Source: Tilletiaria anomala UBC 951 (lineage: Eukaryota > Basidiomycota > Exobasidiomycetes > Georgefischeriales > Tilletiariaceae). Taken from it: 30,484 nt of DNA. Both the position numbers and the translations under genes were made by a program. The notes under the pieces were generated by a model that saw nothing but the letters and a program-made list of their open reading frames with translations, did not search any database and was not told the origin of the DNA. Of the stretch, positions 9,003 through 19,898 are shown in pieces. Positions within the stretch are counted from its first letter, which is position 1. Each line of letters begins with the position of its first letter. The stretch spans positions 1-30,484 of the forward strand of contig NW_013546870.1 of NCBI RefSeq assembly GCF_000711695.1. Direction: 5' to 3'.

Positions 9003-10512
9003 CTCGCCTCATGCACCACATCACCTGATGACCTCGACGTCACTCTGGGCACTGGTGTTATCAGTCATCACGAGTGCGTCGTCCATATTGTGTGCGTGGT
9101 TGTGCGTGCATAGGGTGAACTCTGCAAGCGCAACAAAGGCTACCCACATTCGGATTCTGAAAGCTTTTGAAGCTTATTGAGTGTCATGATTCTGTATAGG
9201 GCTTGGCTGGCTTTGGAGCACACTGCACTACTGCACTATGCAGATTGGAATGTGGAACGTTAATGAAGCTATGAACTTAGAGCCTGGACACTGGACAGAC
9301 CTAGACTGTGATACATGTGTGGATGGTGATAGGCGTCTCTTGGCGCTTGACTTCGACGAGGAGCTCTGATATGACGAGATGAGGTGTGAAATACGTAGAT
9401 GAAACGTTAAATGAAGCTCAAGTGTGACCGCATGAAGCGTGAAGACCTTTCCAATCAGCGAAACCCTGTACCATGCGGCTCAAGACTCCTGTGAAACAGC
9501 TCTTGAAGAAGGGCTCTTGGAGTACTTGAGCTTGAAAAAGCTTGTCACTTGAAGCTTTGGCCCGACTCTCGAAACGGCAGAACAAGACAAGATGAGTGTG
9601 CGCCTGTGTGCGCACTTCTTGTTCCTCCTACCTTACAGTGCATTGCCCTGGGTGCTTGCTGCTTTCCTGTATTGGACATCCCTATGAACCGACAGCTTTT
9701 GTTTCTACATATACGTTCTACACAAATCCATCAGTGTAAAATGTCTTGTGAATGGATCTGCTCGTGAAGATTTGGAGATTTCTGGAAGGATTGAGGGATC
9801 TCCCCGCCTTGGTTGGGTTGTCGGCCTCTGTTCCGGCGCGGGACCGATTTCCATTTCAAAGACGCGGGACGCCGACGCGGCCGCGCTTTCGTCCGCGGTG
9901 CGGGTATTTCGCAGATAGTCACGGAGGAGATACATTAAAGCGATCAACTGATGAGACACCGGTCGAGGGAGACTGGAGAGGGGAGAGTGTATGATGTACT
10001 TCATACCCACATTCATCTCAGCAAGCCACGACTTTGATACGACCTGTTTCATCCAGGATTCGCCCCGACTTTGAGAGACGCTGCACTCTCATCGACAAGC
10101 CCACGAAGCATCGTCACGATCGCAATTCGCAAGCGCTACATCGCATCGCTGTGCATTACACCACACGCATCAAGGCGAGGCGTCGTTTCCGTCTGCAGTG
10201 CATACGGCCCTCCATTTTATGCCTAGCGGAGACGCCGACAACGCGCCCCGCTTGCCGTCGTTCGCCGCACACTCAGTTAACAGCAAGGCAGCCATGCAAT
10301 CACTCTGACACCTCAGCACACAAGCAGCACGCTTCCCTTACCATCTTCATGCAGATCACCAGTGCTGCAGATGCGTGCACCCTCATCTTTTCAGCTTGAA
10401 GGTTTCATATTCTGTTGCCGGTAGGTGACGGCGCTCCGCGCAGACGACCCAGCTGTCTCACGCGTAGCTCCCCTTTCCAACACAAGACGTATGCGCTGGG
10501 GCACCATCAAAG
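9003..10512. promoter_or_regulatory. Gene-poor stretch leading into the CSL promoter/5' UTR
   Basis: No gene was recognised. The left part has short degenerate echoes such as AACGTTAATGAAGCT (~9257) and AACGTTAAATGAAGCT (~9403). A GC-rich patch around 9810-9920 is open in several frames on both strands without recognisable protein. The last ~500 bp should contain the CSL promoter and leader. Confidence 0.45.
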
Positions 10513-13500
10513 ATGCTCCCCTCACCTTGGGAGAAATCGTTAGGCTGGGTGAGCGGCGATAAACCTCAGGCGGGAACGGACCCAAGCTATCTTCATAGGC
10601 TTGGTGATTGTCCATTCCCAGGCGACGCAGAGGTCGGTAATGACAATGGCTCTGCAGCGGCGCTGTTCGCTTCAGCACCATTCCACTCGAATCCTGGGCC
10701 CAACTTCTCCTCGATGGGCATGTTAGGGACCCGCAGCATGAGTGACATGTCAGTGAACAACTCCGCAAGTCAGAACTATGCTAAGCAGCACTATGGCAAC
10801 CACGACGACATGATTGCCACCCCTACCCTCAACCAACACCGCTTTGATGATTCTCGGTTGCAAGTTGTTGACCCTTTCTCTGAGCCCATGGCAAATCGGC
10901 AGCATTTGGATCCGCAAGCGGCGCTCAGACAATCAGATCTCTCGCATTTGCATCAGTCACAACTTGCTTCGAATTCTCTGAAGCATGCCCAGTCTCCCGC
11001 ACATTTGTCGCATCCCAACCCTCTTCCGCACCACGACGTGGACTCTGACCACCAACACCAGGAGAAGCTGCAGCAGCAGCAACGACGACAGCCACCCCCG
11101 CAGGACTCGTATGCGCATCCACAAGCAACTTCGCAATCCCCATTACTCTCGCTGTCTCAAGAACCTACCGATCCGATTCAGACACAGTCTCTCTTTCAGT
11201 ATGGCAGCAGCATGTCATCGCCACCCTCCAGTCAAGGTACTCACGAGCTCGAGTCGTTTGGGCAGCTGGCGCGTCATGGTTCGATCCAGTCTACGAGTAC
11301 AGCCCGCTTTGATGCCCAAGACAAGGACAGCTCGATGGAGCGTCCTGTCGAGGGTTCCCTGGTAGATGGGGCTAACCTGCATCACGCAAATGCGGAGGAA
11401 TTCTCGTCGCAGATGCAACAGGACGAGTGGCTGCAACGGCAGGAAGTGTCGCCTTTGCAGGACTTCCAGCGCATTTCGAGCTCGTATTCTCGCAGGTTCG
11501 AGCTTCAAGGCAGGACTTCAGGAGATCATTACCTCTTGCCTGGTCTAACAGAGCAAGAAGGGCAAGTGCCTCAGCAAGAGCACGCGCCGACCGTAGCTGC
11601 CATCTCTGACGTGGGTCTGGAGAATACCACACCGCAGGCGCCATCGCGCAATATGCCTGCTCCACTGCAGATGGCACCTCCTTCTCCCTCCCTCAGGCTC
11701 TTGTACGATCCATCGCGGTCCCTTACAGATCTTCGGATCACGTGCGGACTCTCTACCGATGCTACCATGGTCAGCGAGGATCCTATGAGCCCTCAGCCGC
11801 TGCAAATCTCCATGCCAATGTTACATTTGCATGGCCTGGGCTCGCGAGAATTTGCCAGTCCAGATTCTGGCACATCATCTGCCCTCAGCAGCGCGCTTGA
11901 CTTCTCGGACCAAGAGCATTTCCCGATGAGCGCAAGTTACCGCACGGGTGTTCCAAATGGGCACGTATCGGCCAGCACTGCTTCGCGGCCAATGTCGCGA
12001 ACCGGCAGCGCTGGTGTCATGTCAAGCATAAGTTACGCGTCGTCAGGCTCTTCCGCCTCGGATGGGCCACAGATGCAGCGCACGCGACCGCGGTCCCACA
12101 CCACGATTGCTGGGCCGATAGCAACTTCGCGACATCCCCCGCTGTTGAGAGCGCTTGCTCGGTCTTCCAGCTCATTAAACCTGAGCAGCGATGCACAGCG
12201 CGCACCGATCTTGGAAGTACCAGCACCTGTGTTGAGACTTCACCAATCCCCGCGCCATTCAGGGATTCCAAAGTCGTGTTTTGTTACACCGGGTGCACCC
12301 GCAGAAGACAGCCCGGGAGACCTCCGCATAGAGCTACCGCCTGCGCAGCCTGCGGTCACCAACCATGATACTTGGTGCATGTCACAAAATTGGGCAGCAC
12401 CGAGCCGGACATGGCCAGCGACACCCTCGCTGACGGATTCTCAAGCATCCATTCTCAGTGCGGCTTCTAATAGAAACAATGATATGTATGACTCGCGGCT
12501 CACTGACGCCAAGCTCTCTGCAGCACTGCAAGCGGGTGCCACTCTGCAAGCACACGCCTCCCCAAGAGGGAGTGACCGGTCGACAACGACGCCTACCATA
12601 CCCGAAGAGCACAATCGCTCCCACCCACGACCTGCTGTCCAGGCGCCGGCTATGCGCCGGGCGATATCGTCCTCGAGCGCAAGCAAGAGTGTCGCTCGGA
12701 GGACGTCATCCGACAAGGACGGCTCAAGCATCGTACCGCCTCATTTGAGTCTAGCCATGAGCCCGGAGCTCGAAAGGCGTTCGTCAGAACCGCAGATGGG
12801 TGAGAAGCCTCTCAACGCACGCACAACAAAGCCTTCGTCACACATCAAGCTGTTGCCCAGCGAACAAGCTGCGGAGGTACCCTCCCAGCATTTCTCCACG
12901 CTAAGAGACAACGTCTTATCGTATTTGACCAGTCACAGCCGGATGGCTCTTGGTGAACGCACGGTCTGTATCATGACGCCACGTGTTGCTCAAAAGAGCT
13001 ATGGCACAGAGAAACGTTTTATGTGTCCGCCGCCCATGGTGCTCTTGGTCGGAAGTAGCTGGTGGAACGCAAGCATTTCCTGCGACGGGCAGGATGAAGA
13101 ACAAGATAAGCGCACCATTTTAATCCCGCCGCGCGTGAGCACCAAGATCTTGGGCGAAGCTGCAGCATTCGAGACGCAGCTGGACTGGACGAGTAGAGAT
13201 GGGCAGAACATCAGCATTGGCTCTTCCTACAACGACATGACCGTCCTCGGGCAGGCAGCGTACAGACAGATGGCTATCAGCGAAGCTGATGACAAGCTGA
13301 CGCGCCGCGACGTGACCGCGGAAGTTGCTATCACCGTACCTGCCGTGTCGGCGCAGCAGCATAAGCTTCTCGGGCGCTTCAAGAGTCGGCCGATCCGCGT
13401 GATCAGCAAGCCCAGCAAAAAGCGGCAAAGTGCCCGCGGCACCGAAAGTGAGTGGCTCAGGTGTATATCCGTATGGAGATGGGAATGTGCTGATGGCGAG

Positions 13501-15046
13501 CTTGGCTCTCTTGTCCATGCAAAGTGCACATCACGCATGGCTCCATCGTCTCCCTCTTCCACCGGCAAAAGGCGCAAGCTACCTCGACCAAGCATCTTTG
13601 TGTTTCTGGTCCGGCAACATGGCTCAAAGGCTCGGATGGTCAATCGATCATGACTGCGGCTGATGGTCCTCAGCCCTCCGGGGCATGCTTCGTGGCGAAA
13701 ACTTCGCGTTGGGACGCATTCATCATCTACCTAATCGATCCTCTTCGAGACCCGCATGGTGACTCTAATGCGCCCCGACAACCAGGCTATCCTTCAACTC
13801 CTTCAAATGCGCTTCCAGCTTCGACATCACCCATTTTTTACAACCAGCCCATTGTGCTTCAGTGCTTAAACACGGCTGTCGTGAGTCCAGTGATGATCAT
13901 CAGAAGGGTCGACAAAGGCAACACGATCTTCGGAGGAAAGATGGTGCGCGGACCTGACTGGAAACTTGCAAAAGAGGCGGTCGGTGACCCGGTGTCTCAG
14001 CTTCACAAGATCGCTTTGGAAATTTGGGAGCCCCCTTCGAACGAGGGCACCACTTCTACGACCTCCTCATTCTTGGCGTGTTCAGACGAGACGGTAGGAA
14101 TGCACAAGCTTGAGGTGGGCAAAGTATGGTTGAATCGCAGTCCCAGCACGGCATCGAGCAACGCGACGGACGGTGCACCAGCGACTCCTCCAACTACATC
14201 CGCTGCAACAGATGTTGATTTCGAAAAAGCATCGTCCTCACTGGCAATGATCTATCCTCCGGCCTCCGCCTCCAAAGCGCCCATGGTGTCTCCCACGCTT
14301 TCTGGTGGCGGCTCGAGCAGAATGGAGAAATCAGAGTCATCGGATGGCGGGAAGGTGCGGCGGCCACGGCGTGTGTCCTCTTCACTGTCTCTACAAGCGC
14401 AAAAGGACCGTGCTCTACATGCGGCCAAGGGCCGCAAGCGAGGACAATCTATGTCCGGTGCGGCCGAGGGCCTAAGCTCGATGCTCGCAGATGCCGGCCC
14501 TGCCTCTGCGCCTTATCCTACATTCGACAGCGGACGAGATGCAGAAGCATGGACACTGGACGTGGCTGACTCAGACATCTGGTGCATTGTCGGTGCAGGT
14601 AAGTTAGGATCGGCTTTCACATCCGAAAGAGGCATGCTGACGCCTCATACCCTTCTGCAGAGATTGTCAAATACACCTTCTACCTGCCGTCTGAATTGGC
14701 TGGAGGGGTACGGCCACCGACCGGACCCCTGGATGCACAAATCTCGCGTCTTTTGACCACTCCTGCGCCTGCTTCACCGGTGACCGCATTCCCTAAGCTC
14801 CACAAGATTAGCCTCGCCAGAGATCAGGAGAAAGGTGATTTCCTCGTTCTTGAAGGCGAGAAACTCAACTCCAACTTGCATATTTTCTTTGGAGATTGGC
14901 AAAGCCCTGCTGTACAGTGCCTCAGCTCGAGCAAAATGTACTGCCTGCCACCGCCGTCGGAACTCAATGGGGCCCATCGAGCCCCGTTACCCGTTCTTCT
15001 CGTTCGACAAGATGGCATCATATACCCTACACCGCACATCATCTAG
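10513..15046 (+). CDS. CSL (RBP-J/Su(H)/Lag-1) family transcription factor, fungal Cbf11/Cbf12 type
   Basis: CSL proteins bind GTGRGAA elements. Fungi lack Notch, and S. pombe Cbf11/Cbf12 act in cell cycle, adhesion and lipid-gene control. Exons 10513-13447, 13525-14598 and 14661-15046 give 1464 aa. Residues 1 to ~790 are a Ser/Gln/His/Pro-rich tail. The DNA-binding Rel-like domain begins near 795 and includes RVAQKSYGTEKRFMCPPP and RPIRVISKPSKKRQS. The beta-trefoil domain follows (VSLFHRQKAQATSTKHL, RRVDKG, GDPVSQLHK). It is interrupted by a ~140-residue low-complexity insert before WCIVGAEIVKYTFYLP. The C-terminal TIG domain ends VLLVRQDGIIYPTPHII. The ATG at 10513 is the first of the open frame and has A at -3. 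ATG 10714 is a possible later start, since the first 60 residues are unremarkable. The long tail suggests the Cbf12-like class, which is inference. Convergent with the kelch gene, 229 nt apart. Confidence 0.93.
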
Positions 15047-15275
15047 TGGCGCAACCTCTAACTTCATTCCGTCACTTCTTCAGCCTCGATCCCATGCACA
15101 GCAAAAGACCGCATATTCAAGTTGGAAGGACTCGTGTCGTCCTGGAAACGTTTCGGCCGGAAAGTGAGCCTCCTGTTTCCCGAACCCATACCAACCCAAT
15201 TTCAAGAGATTCGAGCTTCAATCATGATTGCATGTATATTAGTGGCGTGGCAACGCGGATACATGCCCCAAAGGA

Positions 15276-18200
15276 TCAAGTAAGGTTGCGTACGGCGTTG
15301 ATCTCGGCTGCGCTGAGATTAGATTGAACCTCGGCTTTGCCCAGCTCAGATATGTTCCCGCTGGATCCCGATCGATTGAAATTTGTTGAGCCCAAAGGCC
15401 CTGAGCTTGGGCTCATGTGCGCGAGATGCGGGCTCCAGGTGCCACTGACGGAGCTCTGAGATGGCGCACGGTTGCGAGGGTGGACAAAACTGCTCCCGCT
15501 GGAGACGCTTGAGCTTGGTAACCTCGTCGTGCGAGACCCAGCCGATGGCGGTTGTGCTTCTCCAGGTCGGCGCTTCATCTCCTTTTCGACAAGTCGCCTC
15601 GCTTCTCGTTCCTCCTTCTGGATTCTCTGCTGATCACGTACCGATAAGGCCGGGGGTGGTAGAGAATTGTTGGCCAAGCCCAAGGTTGTGCTTGCCGTCT
15701 CTGACGATGGCGACGGATGTGCTGGCCCGTAATCGACGACGGATCGGCCGCGCATCATGCCTGGACTCCCGCTCTCTCCAGCATTGACTCTGGTCAGCTC
15801 ACTAGATATGCCCGAAATGGTGCTCTTGTTGTCGCTGTCTTCATAGGGAAGTGAAAGAGCGGCCAGCCCATCGTCTTTACTGTTTGTGTTCGAGCTGCGA
15901 CCGAATATGCTGAAGCGCTTTTTTGCTGCTGCACCTTGGCGAGCCACCAGCGCAGCAGCTGCCTTGTCTTGAGGCAAGCTAGGCCGACGCTGGGCAATGA
16001 TGGTGGATGAAGAGCTCGAGGACGTCCGATCGCCACTTGCAAGCCCAAGGAGCCGCTCTGCCTTGCTGAGAGGCTCAGGGTTGATACCCAGCAGCCTCTC
16101 TGCCTTGTTCGGCCCCTTGGCTTGACGCGGTTTCATGCTTTGATCATCTGAACCGTCACTGTCAACCATGTGGTCTATGCGCGCGGAGCTGGTGACTAAC
16201 TCTTGCGTCACTTGAGTGCCGGCGATAGGCGATTGAGGAGGAGCGGAAGCACCGGTCTGCTGCCCCCATGTAGCTAAAGTAACTGGCGTACGCTTGTTCG
16301 CCTGTGACTTGTTGACATCGACGGAGCTCGTGATTGTGGGCTTGACTGCAATCTGGCCGCTCTTGCACGCCATCCACTTTGAGAGCGACATGACGACGCG
16401 CAAAGCCCTGACTTGCAAGGAAGCGCGCCCACACAGCGAGGCGGCTTCGTACAAAAGGATTGCCAAGCGATGCCGCTCCTCCGCAGGGAGCACCGTCGGC
16501 TCGACTTGCGTGAGAGTCTTAGTAGAAGGACTGAGCTCACGCGTGAGGCACTGGTGAATCGCATGGTTGGTCCATAGGGTAAGGCCCGGAATTTCGTACA
16601 TCGCCGCGATGATCAGCAGCGTGGCAAGCATGGATGGGTGGCGCTGCAAGCTGGTGCAGATCGTTTGCGTGTGGAAAAACTCGAGCAGGGCGACAACGAC
16701 TGGGCTTGGTTCAGGCAAGAACAGCTGACGTGGTGTGATGCGTATGTCGGCTTTGATCTTTCCCCCATCATCACCGATGATATAAGTGGGTACTGACACG
16801 CCGTCCTTGGTCGCTTGTGATTGAGCGGCATCACTCGCACGCTTTCGGTAGTCCTGCAACGCCCGTTTGAACCAGGCCCAACGCCGCTCAAGCACAGCTC
16901 GATTGACACCTAGCTTGGTTCCATCGGAGCAAACAATCTCAAAGTCTCCCTGGCCGCCTGTGGCCATTGGCGTCAAAGGAAGACCCGTCTGCTGCCCAGC
17001 GCGTCGATCGCTACCGCTCCTTAAGCCGATTGCCTCGTCCTGCAGCATCTCGGCCGCATTGTCCTCCTCTGTCGCCCAAGGATCGGTCGATACTCCGCTA
17101 ACGCTGCTGCTCGAGCTGATGCTGCCTTGCCTGTGTAGGTTGTTGTGATTGTTGTGTCCTGCACCGCCGACGCCGCTAGGATCACTGCTACTCCCGCCTG
17201 TGCTGACCGTCATGCCCATTAAGCCGCCTTTGAGGCTGGCGACGAGCTTCTCGAGGCCTAGAGTGGCAGCCCGCCAGTGGAAGTTGAAGGGTGGCGGCTG
17301 GTAGATGCCCCAGGGCTCAAGCTCGAGCAGAGCGATGTGATCCCAATTTGTCTGGCGATGGTTATAGTCGGCCACAAGGTCACGCTCGCGATTACCAAGC
17401 ACGAGAAGCCGGTTCTCTTTTGGCCACAGGATCGCGCGGTTCCACGAGCCGTGTGCAAGGACGCTGCCGCCGTCCATGCGCGACCAAGTGAGCGTGGGCA
17501 GGTGCAGAGCCCAGATGGAGAATGTCTGCGATGTATTGGCCAGGTATGTCCCGCTGATGATCAGGTGGCTGCCGAGGACAAAGCCGTTGGGGAATCGCAG
17601 ACCGGGAGGTAAGGATACACCGACCATCTGCGGGGAAAGGTCCTCCGTCGCGAGCGACAGCGCTTCGTCTGATGCAGATCGACTGTACTGAATTCGCTCC
17701 AGCTCGCGCTTGACATCTGCAAAGTTGTAGTTCGAGTAGACGTAGATCGGCATCAATTCTGCCTCTGTCGCCCTCGCCTGTGCCTTTGCTGCACTCTCGC
17801 CATCGGCGGCATCATCCTTATCATCGCCGCGGCGCTCTACGTCGCTTTGACGAGCACATGAGACCTGGCCACACATGGCCTTCTTTTTGACACTCATCGG
17901 AAGCGGATGCAGTTTGAAGCGATGCATGGAAGCTGCAAAAGCTGGCGACTGCGCCGTCGTGGGGGTGGTGCAGAGGCTCGCAGCTTCACTGACGCTCTTC
18001 ATTGTCGAAGAGGCTACAGATTGGGCTGTGAAGCCAGTTGACCCTCCGGGAGAGCTGCTGTTCGCGATAGATGCGCTCCGGAAACGCGACTCAAAGCTGC
18101 CGGTGGCCTCTTCGGAAGGGGGCGCCTGGCTACCGGTTCTGCTATTGCCTTCTGAGGTCGCCAAGCTTCCACTCCTGCTCCTATCGTCGGAAAATGCGGC

Positions 18201-19898
18201 CGCTTCGTCCGCCAACGCTGTTGCCTCTGCGGCTGCTGGCGACGGCATCCAGCAAGGGCGTGTGATCGGTGTGAGTCCCTCGCCCGCGCGCTGCTCCCGG
18301 CCGCTTTCGTCTTGTATGCACCAGGCGCCGCTGACGGCCAAGCTCCTGTACGACCCGCACTGGCTGTTGAGGCGATCGCAGCGCACCCAGCAGCGCTGGC
18401 GCAGGGAAAAGACGGCGATCTGCTCGACGTACTTGTTGTCGATGTCCTGCCCGCCGAGGATGACAAGGTGGTCGGAAGTGGTGGAGGAGAGATGGGCGTA
18501 GCGTGGCAGAGGACGCATGTCCGCCGCCGACGAGGATGCTGTTACGGCCGCGGTGGATGTCGACGGAGCGGCGGCAAAGTCGAGGTCCCAAGTGAGCGTG
18601 GCGAGATCGAGGGCGATCACTTCGTCCAGCACCGAGAGGCCATCGCTCTTGCTCGAAGCAGTGGCTCCTCTACCGGTGGGAACACCAGCCGCGCCGGACA
18701 CAGACGACGAGCTATCACTCCGTCGTGGGTAGCCCATGCCGCTGCAGATGATCAGCTTCCCATCCCAGAGATCAGCCGAGTGGAAGTAGCGAGCCTTGGG
18801 CGGTGTGAGGCCAGTGCTGGGTGGCGTCGATTCAGCGGCATCATCGTTGCCGCTGCGCTCGGCAACGTCGTCCGGGTTCAGCTGGCCTGGCTTGACCTTG
18901 CGCCAGGTGACGGTGTCGATGTCAAGCTCGTACAGGTCGTTCGTCATGCATCGCGTCGTAACGAGGCGGCCGCCGAAGAGGTAGATGCGCGGTCCGCCTG
19001 ACGCGGACGTCCCTGGGCCCGAATCGACGAGCGTCACGGACGCGCCCTGTGCACAAACAAACGAACGGGAGGAGACAAAACGTGTTAGCCACGGCCGCTT
19101 GAAACCCATTTCCGTTTCTCGATTCCCCCTTGCTTGCCCGCAATATGATCGGAAGGCTGCATCACCCTGCATACAGCCAGCTTTCTGATCGGAGATCGCA
19201 AGCAAACGAGCCGGAGAGGGACATTCCCCTTGATCCTGGTTTTCCTTTTCGAATCCCCTTCGACCAACTGGGACGACATTGGAAGCGATTGCAGACTGCA
19301 GCGACAGCAAAAAGCAACTCACCACGAGCGGAGGAGGAACATCGCCTTTACACGCCTTAAAGCTCGTCGCGACGTCGGCAAGCGGTGGAGCGGAAGAAGA
19401 CAGCGAGATGGCGTCCTTGTCTTTGTCTTTGTCTTTGTCTTTGTCCTTTTCCTTGCCATCTTTTTCCTTTTGATTCGTAGGGGCATGTGTAGGATGTATG
19501 CTCGACGTGCTAACACCTTGTGCCGCGTTGCTGGAGCCGGTGCTGCTGCTGGTAACGCCGACATTTGGCACGACGCCAGAGGAAGACGACATCTTGTTAC
19601 TGGAAGATGAAATAGTACCTTGCGCGACAGCGGGCGAAGAGGTGCCCTTGGAAGGAGGCAAAACGATACCTAACCCAGTTGCAGCAGCATTGTCCATTCG
19701 GCTTCCCTCCGACGTGCCTCTCTTTTCTTGTTGCTCCTGCTGGGACAAGGCTTTGGAGGCCGGAGGCGAGATGGGTGTCCTGGGTGTGTTCAGCGTCGGA
19801 CTTAGCGGCGAGCGAGGTGGCTGCTGGTCCCGATCAGCTGCAACGGCAGCTGATGATACTGACAGCATGTGCTGGGTATAGACATGGGCAGACAACAT
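15276..19898 (-). CDS. Kelch-repeat plus BTB protein, Ral2/LZTR1-like
   Basis: Exons 19898-19323 and 19046-15276 give 1448 aa. The intron (19322-19047) runs GTGAGT to CACAG, phase 0, and joins PPPLV to GASVTLVD, restoring the first kelch blade. Kelch-type blades lie from ~185 to ~770: IYLFGGRL, DLYELDIDTVTWRKV, RYFHSADLWDGKLIICSG, RYAHLSSTTSDHLVILGG, IWALHLPTLTWSRM, RLLVLGN. A BTB-like region spans ~892-1089 (GDFEIVCSDGTKLGVNRAVL, then the helical LATLLIIAAMYEIPGLTLW). The N-terminus is Ser/Pro-rich with a Lys-Asp run. The C-terminus is disordered, with two KAERLLG motifs and a charged helix (RIQKEEREARRLVEKEMKRR). Such proteins act as adaptors, for example in Ras signalling (S. pombe Ral2) or with Cullin-3 (LZTR1). 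The assignment rests on domain order only. ATG 19898 has A at -3; ATG 19868 is an alternative. Confidence 0.85.
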   Translation of the reverse strand: MLSAHVYTQHMLSVSSAAVAADRDQQPPRSPLSPTLNTPRTPISPPASKALSQQEQQEKRGTSEGSRMDNAAATGLGIVLPPSKGTSSPAVAQGTISSSSNKMSSSSGVVPNVGVTSSSTGSSNAAQGVSTSSIHPTHAPTNQKEKDGKEKDKDKDKDKDKDAISLSSSAPPLADVATSFKACKGDVPPPLVVSCFLLSLQSAIASNVVPVGRRGFEKENQDQGECPSPARLLAISDQKAGCMQGDAAFRSYCGQARGNRETEMGFKRPWLTRFVSSRSFVCAQGASVTLVDSGPGTSASGGPRIYLFGGRLVTTRCMTNDLYELDIDTVTWRKVKPGQLNPDDVAERSGNDDAAESTPPSTGLTPPKARYFHSADLWDGKLIICSGMGYPRRSDSSSSVSGAAGVPTGRGATASSKSDGLSVLDEVIALDLATLTWDLDFAAAPSTSTAAVTASSSAADMRPLPRYAHLSSTTSDHLVILGGQDIDNKYVEQIAVFSLRQRCWVRCDRLNSQCGSYRSLAVSGAWCIQDESGREQRAGEGLTPITRPCWMPSPAAAEATALADEAAAFSDDRSRSGSLATSEGNSRTGSQAPPSEEATGSFESRFRSASIANSSSPGGSTGFTAQSVASSTMKSVSEAASLCTTPTTAQSPAFAASMHRFKLHPLPMSVKKKAMCGQVSCARQSDVERRGDDKDDAADGESAAKAQARATEAELMPIYVYSNYNFADVKRELERIQYSRSASDEALSLATEDLSPQMVGVSLPPGLRFPNGFVLGSHLIISGTYLANTSQTFSIWALHLPTLTWSRMDGGSVLAHGSWNRAILWPKENRLLVLGNRERDLVADYNHRQTNWDHIALLELEPWGIYQPPPFNFHWRAATLGLEKLVASLKGGLMGMTVSTGGSSSDPSGVGGAGHNNHNNLHRQGSISSSSSVSGVSTDPWATEEDNAAEMLQDEAIGLRSGSDRRAGQQTGLPLTPMATGGQGDFEIVCSDGTKLGVNRAVLERRWAWFKRALQDYRKRASDAAQSQATKDGVSVPTYIIGDDGGKIKADIRITPRQLFLPEPSPVVVALLEFFHTQTICTSLQRHPSMLATLLIIAAMYEIPGLTLWTNHAIHQCLTRELSPSTKTLTQVEPTVLPAEERHRLAILLYEAASLCGRASLQVRALRVVMSLSKWMACKSGQIAVKPTITSSVDVNKSQANKRTPVTLATWGQQTGASAPPQSPIAGTQVTQELVTSSARIDHMVDSDGSDDQSMKPRQAKGPNKAERLLGINPEPLSKAERLLGLASGDRTSSSSSSTIIAQRRPSLPQDKAAAALVARQGAAAKKRFSIFGRSSNTNSKDDGLAALSLPYEDSDNKSTISGISSELTRVNAGESGSPGMMRGRSVVDYGPAHPSPSSETASTTLGLANNSLPPPALSVRDQQRIQKEEREARRLVEKEMKRRPGEAQPPSAGSRTTRLPSSSVSSGSSFVHPRNRAPSQSSVSGTWSPHLAHMSPSSGPLGSTNFNRSGSSGNISELGKAEVQSNLSAAEINAVRNLT
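19047..19322 (-). other. 276-nt, stop-free, frame-neutral intron of the kelch/BTB gene
   Basis: The intron has a consensus GTGAGT donor and CACAG acceptor. It is exactly 92 codons long with no in-frame stop, so retention would insert 92 residues immediately before the first kelch blade without shifting frame. Confidence 0.65.
19416..19445 (+). repeat. Hexanucleotide tandem repeat (TTTGTC)n
   Basis: About five near-perfect TTTGTC units are present. On the minus strand they encode the alternating Lys-Asp run (KDKDKDKDKDKD, residues ~150-162) of the kelch/BTB protein. Copy number is expected to vary between strains. Confidence 0.8.

Noticed and set aside
10549-10621. Possible GT-AG intron near the CSL start
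   Set aside because: Removing it shifts the frame away from the long CSL ORF, while the unspliced frame stays open.
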